From positions 20,300,469 to 20,364,468 of the forward strand of contig NC_057790.1 in assembly GCF_014905175.1 (NCBI RefSeq): a DNA stretch of 64,000 nucleotides, given 5' to 3'. A program made the position numbers and the translations under genes. The stretch comes from Aphidius gifuensis. Lineage: Eukaryota > Arthropoda > Insecta > Hymenoptera > Braconidae. Numbering within the stretch: the stretch's first letter is position 1; every line of letters starts with the position of its first letter. The notes beneath the pieces are model-generated. The model worked only from the letters and a program-made list of their open reading frames with translations, ran no database searches and was not told the origin of the DNA. This document shows, piece after piece, positions 25,523 to 35,988 of the stretch.

Positions 25523-27946
25523 AATGAACCTAGTCACAATAAAAATTATTATGTATATGTATTTTTCATTTTTAATTTATACTTACAATCTTTTCTGTTG
25601 TTTTAAATCGAAAATGACACCATATATAAAGCTGCCTGAACAACAAAGGCAAAGCCAACACTTAAGATAACGATGTGTTTTTGTTTTTACAAATCAACAA
25701 AAACAAACTAATAAAAAAAAACAAAAAAACGTTCCACGACTTCCACAAAATAAATATGTCAGTATGATTTTTATTTCATTAGTCAAAAAATTATTCCAAT
25801 TATTTTTTATTGGTATTCAAAATTGGTGTTCGTAATAAAAATTGATTTTTAAATTATTACAAACATTTAAAATATTTATTTCTTTTTTAAGTTGATATAT
25901 ATGCCAATTGTTATTAACAAATAAAAACAATTATGTTAATAATTAATTAAGTTATTGAATTTTTTCACACACCATAAACAATTATTTAATGATAAAATAA
26001 TCTATAACTTTTATCAACTTGCTGAGACACTGTTATATTGTTGTGTTAGATGAAAAAGGAAATAATAAAAATATCGAGCTTTCACAGATTGCATAAACAT
26101 TTGCTAATTCAAATAATTTTTCATTATGTAATTTATTTATTAATTTGATGTTATCTAAATAATAATATGATATATTGTTTGATGTATCAGTGATTTAGCT
26201 GGTGGTTTGGCTAACACAATTTCCACCACAATGTAAAACCATGGAAAATAGAAATATACCACTATGACAATACGATATGGTCAAAATATGCCATCAATTT
26301 TTTTACTTTTTTAAAAAAATGAAAACCATTTTATCAAAAAAAAAAAAACAATTACACGTTAACGACTTGAAAAAAAATATATATTTACTAGATCGGTTTA
26401 CAAATTAATACCAAGAGATCTTGATTGTCCAACAGCCCGATAACTTATGTTGAAAAATTAAAAAAAAAATAAGTGAGACATTGGCAGAAGAGTTTAGTCA
26501 TAAAATTGACCTCCAAAAAAGCCGTTAGAAAAAGAACTAAAAACCATCTGTATCTGCAACATTTAATAGTTTTCATTTGTTGACAGTATAATTTTTCAAT
26601 AGAAAAAAAAAAAAAAAAAAACAAACTGTGTACTAACAGCAGGGTACTCACAACCACAGTATACAAAATTATATAGAAAAAAGAGATAAGATATTTTGAA
26701 AATATTTTTATGAGCCTCTAAGCCGGAAAACCAATTTGCACGCCCTGACCCTCAGATTCCAATAGTTTCTCAATTCTATCTCTTTGAGAACTTTGTTTTT
26801 CCTTGAAAATATATTGGTCATCATTGAAAACATTTTAAAAAATCTACATGCAATTGGATCTTGAAGATTGAGACTTCAACGTTTGTTATTTTCTATGCTT
26901 GAGTAATTTTTTTTTTTATAGATACGTTAATCAAATTTTAATTGTCCACATACTCTTTTTTTAATATCACTTAATGTATTTTTTAAATTTCTTTGATTTT
27001 TAGCTTTGTCATTAATTTCATTGGACAGAATGCATTACCTTCACGTATTATTAATATCAGTTGATCACTATTCAATTGGAATAAAACGATGAGCCAGTAC
27101 CTTGATACTGCAATTCGAGTGCGTTGATTTTTATGTCATGAGTATCTAATTAACTATTCATTTCAATTTTTTTTGTGTAAATAAATTACAAAACACTAGT
27201 TTTTTTGTTAATTCAATAATAATAATATTCCATCTATTTTTTACCAACGCATGAGGATAAATAAATAAAGTGAAATAAAAAGTATAACTTTATAGAATTT
27301 TACATCTACAATATTTTAGTTTTTCAATAACAAATACTTGTTTTTAAATAGTTTTTTTTTTTTTTTTTTGATACAAGGTTACCAATCATTTTATCTCAAG
27401 TAGAATAAAAATACAAAATTTCATTTCTTTTCATTTTATCTTTTCTTGTTATTTACCATATCCGTTCAAGTTGTCGATGATAAGAGCTAATTACGATTTT
27501 TCGATACGCGTTTTATCAATTATTTAAAAATTTTTCATATTGACTTTGTAATTTATTACCTTTTATTATCATCCACACACTTTTTACTTTATTTGTCATA
27601 TTGATTTTAAAATTTTAAGTTATTTAAAATTATAAGATATATTTTTTATTTAAATTCGATAATGATGATAATGATGGGGTTTGAACTTGAACCGTGACAT
27701 TGACTGCTTCTCTTTGTAGATGACTTATTATATACTTAGAGCCTCAAATACATTTATGAAACTAAGTCCACTGTAAAAAATACATCAGGATAAACATTGC
27801 TGGATTTTTCATATACACATTTACAAACATATTTAATGTTTAAAATCCAATAGAACACATATGGCTTAAAAATTATTAAAAATTAATATAAATAATTCAA
27901 TAATACAATTTTATTTTATTTTTAGTGCCCTTGATAATAATATGAA
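25523..27946. other. non-coding part of the transposon, between transposase and right terminal repeat
   Basis: About 2.4 kb, AT-rich, with no frame resembling a protein. If the inverted repeats at 17611 and 28208 are the element's ends, this is its 5' untranslated region and promoter side. Confidence 0.45.
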
Positions 27947-28208
27947 ATCCATGGACTAATATCAAAATCAATATGAAAATTTTCTCTCAAGAAATTAATA
28001 TTTTTATTTTTAAAATTCATAAAAGAGTTATGCCAAATAAAATTTAATAAAAAAAAAAATGAAATTAAAGACTCTGCATTACCATTTTACTGTGACTTTA
28101 CCATATACATTTGGCTACGTAGTACCAATTGAACAAGACACGTAAGATGGCGCAAAAACTAGTGAATTATAAAACTATCGGCGTGGGACCTCTCAGTCTT
28201 CTCTCTGT
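27947..28208. repeat. right arm of the long inverted repeat
   Basis: Reverse complement of 17611-17893 with few differences. It ends GGGACCTCTCAGTCTTCTCT then CTGT at 28208. Next to it begins the sequence shared by the two Hsc70-5 promoters (GATTGGTTTGTG). The same promoter segment upstream of the second Hsc70-5 copy lacks this arm. Confidence 0.88.
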
Positions 28209-28221
28209 GATTGGTTTGTGT

Positions 28222-28240
28222 AGAAAATTCTAGATTATTC
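28222..28240 (+). promoter_or_regulatory. heat-shock element upstream of Hsc70-5 copy A
   Basis: AGAAAATTCTAGATTATTC contains alternating GAA and TTC units (GAA-nn-TTC and further partial units), the heat-shock-factor site pattern. It lies about 310 bp upstream of the ATG and is retained at 35662-35680 before copy B, with CCAAT/ATTGG boxes nearby in both. Confidence 0.5.
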
Positions 28241-28549
28241 TCAATCATTCTTGTGGATCCTAGAAGCCATTTGCTTTCTGATGTAACCGCCAATGGAATT
28301 ACGTGTCGTCGCGAAATCATTGGCTGTTAAAAGCTCGTCACTCGCTGATTGGATAAAAATGAGAGAACTCTAACGGGCATTTGTAGAATTACAAAAAGTA
28401 GCTGGGTTTCTTAACCCGTGATTTCGTCGGATTTTTCTTCATTGACGATTGCATCATTACACGTGAAGTTCGCACTTGGATTAAAAAAAAATTGTGAATT
28501 AATATTTTATAAATTGTTTGAAAAGTTATTAATTAATAAACTGATTAAG

Positions 28550-31443
28550 ATGTTGGCTGCATCAAGATTATTGACACGCAATTGCGTTGAAATTTCTCAA
28601 GGAAAGAGATGTTTTAGTGCATTAGTTAAAAATGTAAGTTTATATTTTTATAACAACTGCGTTTTTTCTTGTTGCAATTTATTCATTTGTTAATTAATTA
28701 TTTATTGGTATGTCATCATCTTCGTTTGCTCGAAAAAAAGTTTTATAAATTTATTTTATTGTAACTTTATGTACTTTAATGTAATTCTCTATTTAATCTG
28801 AGACTTATTTCTTCGAGAATAATCTTTCTGATATAGTAATTATCACCGGGGCGTCCATGGCCGGTGACCGGCATGCTAAATGTTGTTGACTTATTTTTTA
28901 TTTGTCATTGATTCTGTTATAAACTGATACATTGACATTTACTGAATTTTACAATATAATTTTACATTATTTACTTTCTTTCTTAATTTACAATTGATAA
29001 TCATTTTGTTGTTGATAAACCCTTTCTGCTACTCACGTGTTTTATGTTTAATAATTCTAAACAATTGTTAAATTTTTTTTTATTAATTATGTTCTCTAGA
29101 TGATGATATATTAATTGAAATAATTTTAAAAATTATTTGATTTCTATATACATATATTGCTATCATGAAAAAACTTGTTACGTAACGATTAGAGAATGAA
29201 TAAATTATTTTACATGATATAGATATTTAATTTTTATTATATTTATCAACAGGCCAACTCAACAGCATACTATGCACCCAACAACAACAACGAAGTTACT
29301 CAATACAGATATAAATCAGACAAAGTCAGTGGTAATGTTATAGGAATTGACTTGGGTACAACGTTCTCCTGTGTATCTGTTTGGGAAGGTGGTGCAGCTA
29401 AAGTTATTGAAAATTCCCAAGGCTCAAGAACAACACCATCATACGTTGCCTTTGCTGAAGATGGTACTCAACTTGTTGGTATTCCAGCAAAACGTCAAGC
29501 CATCACCAACCCACAAAACACATTTTATGCTACCAAAAGATTGATTGGACGTAAATTCAATGACCCAGAGATTCAAAAAGAAATTAAAACATTGTCATAT
29601 AAAGTTGCTCCAGCATCAAATGGAGATGCCTGGGTTCAAGATAAATCTGGCAAATTACATTCCCCAAGTCAAATTGGAGCTGCTGTCTTGAGAAAAATGA
29701 AAGAAACTGCTGAATCATATTTACGTACACCAGTTAAAAATGCAGTCATCACGGTACCAGCTTATTTCAATGATTCTCAACGTCAAGCAACCAAAGATGC
29801 TGGTCAAATTGCTGGTTTAAATGTTCTCAGAGTTATCAATGAACCAACAGCAGCTGCTCTTGCTTATGGCATGGACAAAACAGAAGACAAAATCATTGCA
29901 GTCTATGACTTGGGTGGTGGTACCTTTGATATCTCAGTTTTAGAAATTCAAAAGGGTGTCTTTGAGGTCAAATCAACAAATGGTGATACATTCCTTGGTG
30001 GTGAAGACTTTGACAACACTCTTGTCAATTATTTGGCCAGTGAATTTAAAAAAGATCAAGGAATTGATGTTACCAAAGATCAACAAGCCATGCAACGTCT
30101 GAAAGAAGCCGCTGAAAAAGCAAAGATTGAATTGTCTGATGACTCACAGACTGACATCAACTTGCCATACTTGACAATGGATGCCAGTGGCCCAAAACAT
30201 TTCAATCTCAAACTCACAAGAAGCAAGTTTGAAACACTTGTTGCTGATTTGATCAAGCGTACAATTCAACCTTGTCAAAAAGCTATCAGTGATGCTGAAG
30301 TCAGCAAGTCTGAAATTGGAGAAGTACTTCTTGTTGGTGGTATGACAAGAGTACCAAAAGTTCAACAAACTGTACAAGAAATCTTCGGTCGTCAACCATC
30401 CAGAGCTGTTAATCCTGATGAAGCTGTTGCCATTGGTGCTGCTGTACAAGGTGGTGTTCTTGCTGGTGATGTCACTGACGTTCTTCTTCTTGATGTTACT
30501 CCACTCTCACTTGGTAAGTAACTCAAGACAAATGTCTCAATTGAATAGTAAAAAATAATGTTTAGTTGCCAATGATGCTTTAGTTCTAATCTTCTCTCTG
30601 AGTTATGATGAATTAATTTACTGAGCAATTTAAATTATAATTTATTTAAAAAATATTTGAGCAATTTGATTTTTTGTTTGATTATGAATAAATAAATAAA
30701 TTATTATTATTATTATTTAATTTACAGGTATTGAAACACTTGGTGGTGTATTTACAAAATTGATCACACGTAATACAACAATTCCAACAAAAAAGAGTCA
30801 AGTATTTTCAACAGCTGCTGATGGACAATCACAAGTTGAAATCAAAGTACACCAAGGAGAACGTGAAATGGCTGCTGACAATAAATTGTTAGGTCAATTT
30901 ACATTGATTGGTATTCCACCAGCACCAAGAGGTGTACCACAAATTGAAGTCACATTTGATATTGATGCCAATGGTATTGTACACGTATCAGCTCGTGACA
31001 AGGGTACTGGCAAAGAACAACAAATATCAATTCAATCCAGTGGTGGTTTAAGCAAAGATGAAATTGAAAACATGGTAAGAAATGCTGAAAAGAATGCCAA
31101 AGAAGATAAAGTAAAGAAAGAACGTGTAGAGGCTGTTAACCAAGCTGAAAGTATTGTCCATGATACTGAAAGTAAAATTGAAGAATTTAGACCACAATTA
31201 CCTGGTGAAGAGTGTGATAAATTAAATGGTCTTGTTAGTAAACTCAAAGAAACACTTGCCAACAAAGACAACGCAGATCCAGAAGAAATTAAAAAACAAA
31301 CAAATGAATTACAACAAGCTAGTCTCAAGCTTTTCGAGATGGCATACAAAAAAATGGCTGCTGAACGTGAAAGCAACCAAGCTAACCAAGGCAACCAAGA
31401 TCAACAACAACCAGAAGGTGAAAAGAAAGAAGAGAAGAATTAA
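28550..31443 (+). CDS. Hsc70-5: mitochondrial Hsp70 (mortalin/HSPA9), copy A
   Basis: ATP-driven chaperone of the mitochondrial matrix; it pulls in imported proteins and folds them and has a role in iron-sulfur cluster assembly. Exons 28550-28633, 29253-30513 and 30728-31443 give 686 residues, the normal length. The N-terminus MLAASRLLTRNC with further Arg/Ser residues is a mitochondrial presequence. Hsp70 signatures are all present: IDLGTT (60-65), VYDLGGGTFDIS and VLLVGGMTRVPKV. The substrate-binding domain and helical lid follow, with a Gln/Asn/Lys/Glu-rich tail. Copy B (35989-38374) differs at about 15 residues. Intron 1 is 619 bp here and 119 bp in copy B; intron 2 carries a candidate snoRNA. 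The minus-strand open frames across this gene are shadows. Confidence 0.96.
30566..30628 (+). ncRNA. candidate box C/D snoRNA in intron 2 of Hsc70-5 copy A
   Basis: In order: TTGC stem, C-like box ATGATGC (30572-30578), D' box CTGA (30598-30601), C' box ATGATGA (30605-30611), D box CTGA (30621-30624) and GCAA closing the stem. The segment is kept almost base for base in copy B while the intron downstream of it has diverged. Vertebrate HSPA9 introns are known snoRNA hosts, which supports the idea. The C box has one deviation and the rRNA target was not identified. Confidence 0.5.
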
Positions 31444-33298
31444 AATCGACCAAGGCTTTATTAATTCTTCTCACTCAAACCTATATTAACTTCTAATTTC
31501 TATTATTTTTTTTGCTAATTTTATTTGGTTACTCATTACAATAATTACCTGAGTCAAGTCTTGTTAAATTAGAAGTTGTTAGGTTTCATCTTCTATCAAC
31601 ATCAGCAATATCAAATGTACTTGTTAGTTTTTAAATTCACTGACAAGTTAAAGTTCCAAATATTTTAATGTCACAAATTTTTAAATTGCAGTTTTAATTT
31701 TCAAAATATTGCATAATTAAATAATTCAACTTTTTATTTCCTTTCTCAACAAATCATTACTATCTACCAGCTGCAATTTAAATTTGAAGATATTATAAAC
31801 AATCAATTTAATTGATGCTTTTTTTTTTATTTATTAAGACTGTATTTGGCAAAAAATATATTACCATGTTTTATTATTAAGAATGAATGTGTAAAGACAA
31901 AAAAAAAAAAAAATACTTTTAAAATTTGTACATTCTCCTGAATGACAAATAATGTATGATAATATCTGAATTAGATTAAGAACAAATTAATTAAAAACTA
32001 CGTGTAGATTATATTAATAATAAAATATATTAATTAAGAAAACAAAAAAAAACAATTGCTATTAGATTATTTTTTTTTTTGTTCGTTTTTTATTATTGTA
32101 TACAAAAGATTTTGAATCTTTTTATTTTGTGTTTCGTTGTTTAATAAAAAATTAAAATACATTTACCTTGTCTATATATTTTCCGAGAAAACCTATTACA
32201 ATTAAATTTTAAAATTACTTAATTACAATACATAATTTACCTGCATTTAAAATCCTATTATAAAAAGGACGCATTTCATTCGTAATCTAATTGGTCAAAA
32301 ATTTTTAACATTTAAAATGATTTAATCAATTTTAAATATTTAATTATCTATTTTATTTTTTAATGTTTTATTATTTAAATAATAATAAATATTTATTATG
32401 TATTTTTATTAACAATAACATTGTTTCAATTATTTTTCAATTAAAATTCTTTTAATGTTTTATATCTTTTGAAAAACCTAATAATTATCAAAGTCAATTT
32501 TCCTTTTTATAAATTCTCAAATTAAATTTAAAACCTGGTAGTTATTTCTGGTAATAAACATTCTCATCTAGCCTAGAGAAAAAAAAAAAAATTCATTCAC
32601 TCTTGTACGCAATACGCATGTCCAGTATATGACACCACAACATTATTGTTTAATAATAATAAATTGTGTGTAAATTACTGTCTTCCTGCTTAGCTCATTA
32701 TATTATTAAAACATAACAAAAAAATAACAAACACTATGATACAATAATTAAAAATCAAGTAAACATAAGTTAGTATTAAACATAAATAAATTGACAATCA
32801 ATGTTATCACTTAAGTAATCCATTAATTTCATAATTTATTGTACATCAAGTGCAGTAATAATTCAACATTATTATTATCTTTATATTTTTTAATTTATTT
32901 ATTCAAATTTACTTGGCATTGAATAAATTTGATGCAGCTTTGTGTGTTCTATTCATTGAATTCGACCTCGAATTAAATACTGGAGGGACATAATAAAGTA
33001 ACGTTCAAAGTCCATTATCCACCAACTCTTAGTGTCTCAGTGTGTTTTATTTATTTTTTTATTTTTTATCAAACTGTGATTATATATACATTTTTTAATA
33101 TTTATCAGTCACAATTGAACAGTCAGTCAGTGTGACACAAGGTGCTCCAACATCCAGTATTTCTAACTCCAAATAATTAATTTTTTCTCAATAAAAATAT
33201 AAACAAACATTTAGTAAAATAAATAATTAATTTTTTAAAATATCATTTGTTTATTATTTTATTTATAAGCAAACGTTTATCATTTATTATTATTAAAT
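31444..33298 (+). other. Hsc70-5 A 3' UTR and spacer to ethanolamine kinase
   Basis: AT-rich. A likely poly(A) signal AATAAA lies at 32143-32148, about 700 nt past the stop. A less AT-rich patch at about 32940-33160 probably contains the eas promoter and 5' UTR. No other gene seen. Confidence 0.45.
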
Positions 33299-35106
33299 AT
33301 GGATAAATGTCATGATGATGTGTATCTTGATATAACAATTGATGAAAATAATATAATACCTGGTGCAACTGATGTTGTCAAAATATTAAGACCAACTTGG
33401 CCAATTGATAAACTACAATTCAAGGTAATTTTATAACAGGTGTTTATTTAAAAAAAAAAATAATTAAAATACATTTATTTATAAAACCTTGAATGTCATT
33501 TATATTAATCTAAATTTTATGAATTTTAATTCAACAATTTATATATTTTATGTTGTTAATTATGATGTCACGTTATTGCCACTTGACGACAGACATGTGA
33601 CTTGATTATTTATTTTTATTATCATGAGTATTTGTTTATCGAATTTTTTATTTTTTCATTAATGTCAATTGATAAGATAAAATAAAAAAAAAAGTAACCT
33701 TACTGATCCTAATTAGAAAATTAATTGATAAATAAATTGATGTCTATTTGTTTAATAATAAAATAATAATAATTGTTGTTTTATTTAAATTTTTAATTAT
33801 AGATATTTACAAATGGAATTACAAATAAACTTGTTGGTGTTTATTATCCAGGTCATTACAATGAAATGGTACTTGTCAGAGTTTATGGACATAAAACTGA
33901 CATGTTGATTGACAGAAAAGCTGAGACAAGAAATATCAGGGTAATTAATTATAGCTTAATTAATAAGCATTATTATTGTTTATTTAATTTATTAATTATT
34001 TTATTTTGTAGATATTACATAAAGCTGGATATACTCACAGTTTGTATGCAACTTTTAACAATGGTCTTGCTTATGAATTTTTGGAGGGTGATGTATTGAC
34101 ATCAGCCACTGTTAGAGAACCAGAAATATATAATTTAGTTGCTAAAAGAATGGCACAAATGCATAAATTAGAACCAAATGATTCGGATATTATTAAAGAG
34201 CCAATGCTTTGGAAAAAAACTGAACAATTTATGGATTTAATGCCAAGAGAATTTGATGATCCTGTTAAACAAAAAAGGTTTATTTAATTATTTATTGTTT
34301 TAATATTTATTCAAGATTATTATCATAGAAAATTAACAGATAAAATTTTAATGTTAAATATGATAATGATAAGATTATAAATTAATTTGTATTTACAGAT
34401 TTGAAAGGATGATTAAACCACATGATACACTTAAAAATGAGTATAAAAAAATGAAAGATAAATTAATTCAATTGAATAGTCCAGTTGTATTTTCACACAA
34501 TGATTTATTACTTGCAAATATACTTTATAATAAAAAACAAAATACTGTTACATTCATTGATTTTGAATATACAGCATTTAATTATCAAGCATTTGATATT
34601 GCCAATCATTTTGCTGAATTTCCTGGTAATTTTTTTTCTTAAATTTGTTTGTTTTATATTGTAGAAATTGTTGTAAATTTCTATAAAAAATTATTTGAAT
34701 ATTTTTAATTCAATTTATAATTTTAGATTATATTATTTTTCAGGAGTTGATGATATTGATTATTCACTTTATCCTGATGAGAGTCTTCAACGATCATGGC
34801 TGAGAAAATATTTACAAAGTTATAATGAATCGAGTAGTGTATCAGAGGATGAAGTTACTAAACTTTATAAACATATTGAAAAATTTGTTTTAATGTCACA
34901 TTTTTTGTGGGGATGTTGGTCACTTATACAGTATAAACATTCATCAATTGATTTTGATTTTTTAAAGTAAGTTGAACATTGTTAAATAATTTAATTGGAT
35001 AATTGAAAAATTAATGTTGTTTTTTTATTTTATTTTTTTGTTGAATAGATTTGCTGCTGTTCGATTTGATGAATGTTTTAATAGAAGAAAAATTCTTGAT
35101 GATTGA
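33299..35106 (+). CDS. eas: ethanolamine kinase (easily shocked)
   Basis: Phosphorylates ethanolamine, the first step of the CDP-ethanolamine route to phosphatidylethanolamine, in the cytosol. Exons 33299-33424, 33803-33940, 34012-34277, 34399-34625, 34744-34966 and 35049-35106 total 1038 nt, 345 residues. Family blocks in order: FTNGITNKLVGVY, LYATFNNGLAYEFLEGD, the Brenner kinase motif HNDLLLANILYN (catalytic Asp212, Asn217), FIDFEYTAFNYQAFDIANHF (Asp231 binds metal), SLYPDESLQRSWLRKYL and FLWGCWSLIQYKHSSIDFDF. These read as ethanolamine kinase (ETNK1/eas) rather than choline kinase. The gene sits between the two Hsc70-5 copies, on the same strand, with a poly(A) signal at 35124-35129. Confidence 0.93.
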
Positions 35107-35988
35107 CGATAATTTATTATAGCAATAAAATAATTAATTTGTTGATATAAAATAATAAATTATTCATACAATATTTTTATAGAAAGTATCAGTATTTCAA
35201 TTTTAAATAAACAGGTTGCTTTTTTTTTTTTTTTCTTTCTTTTCTATTAGAAATGATTTTTATTATTTTCACTGGATGAAACTTTTTATTTAGAGTCATA
35301 ATTTATAACAAAAATTGTATATTAATTTATTATGATCATTTTTAAGAAAGTTAGTCTACGTGAGATGTTTCATATCAAATTTGTATCCAATAGTTGACTA
35401 ATAAAATATTGTTAATTATTTATATTTATATTTGAGAATTGTTTATTGTTTTTCCCTATTGTTATTATATTGAAAAAAATATATAAATAACTCTTTTAAT
35501 TAATTCTTATTATTTCATTTAAAAATTAAGTTGATAATTTTCTGATAATATTTATAATTTTATTGAGTTCTAAATTGTTGATAATAATTAAGAAATTAAA
35601 TTTTTGAATGTATAAACCTAGAGAGGTTTGTAAGTTCATGATTGGTTTGTGTTCAAATCCTAGAAAATTCTAGATTATTCTCAGTCATTCTTGTGGATCC
35701 AAGAAGCCATTTTGCTTTCTGATGTAACCAACCAATGAAATCACGTGTCGTTGCAAAAATACTCGTTGATTGGATATAAAATGAAAGAACTCTAACGGCC
35801 ATTTGGAGAATTACAAAAAATAGATGGGTTTCTTAACATTTCTTAACGCGTGATTTCGTCAGATTTTTCTTGATTTCTTCATTGACGATTGCATCATTAC
35901 ACGTGAAGTCCGCACTTGGATTAAAAAAAATTGTGAATTAATATTTTATAAATTGTTTGAAAAGTTATTAATTAATTAACCAATTAAA
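35107..35988 (+). other. spacer with eas 3' end and duplicated Hsc70-5 promoter
   Basis: From about 35640 onward the sequence is homologous to the copy A promoter (28209-28549): ATTGGTTTGTG, the heat-shock element at 35662-35680, CTTGTGGATCC and ACGATTGCATCATTACACGT. Small indels separate the two. Upstream of 35640 the similarity stops. Confidence 0.6.

Noticed and set aside
17611..28208. Target-site duplication at the ends of the inverted repeats
   Set aside because: Flanks (GTTACATTTA on the left, GATTGGTTTG on the right) do not share an 8-bp direct repeat, so none is claimed.
30144..31394. Antisense open frames across both Hsc70-5 genes (also 37188-38325)
   Set aside because: They mirror strongly constrained coding exons on the plus strand and have no independent support.
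33299..35106. Choline kinase
   Set aside because: The N-terminal FTNGITNKL block and the FLWGCWSLIQYKHSSIDFDF block fit ethanolamine kinase better.
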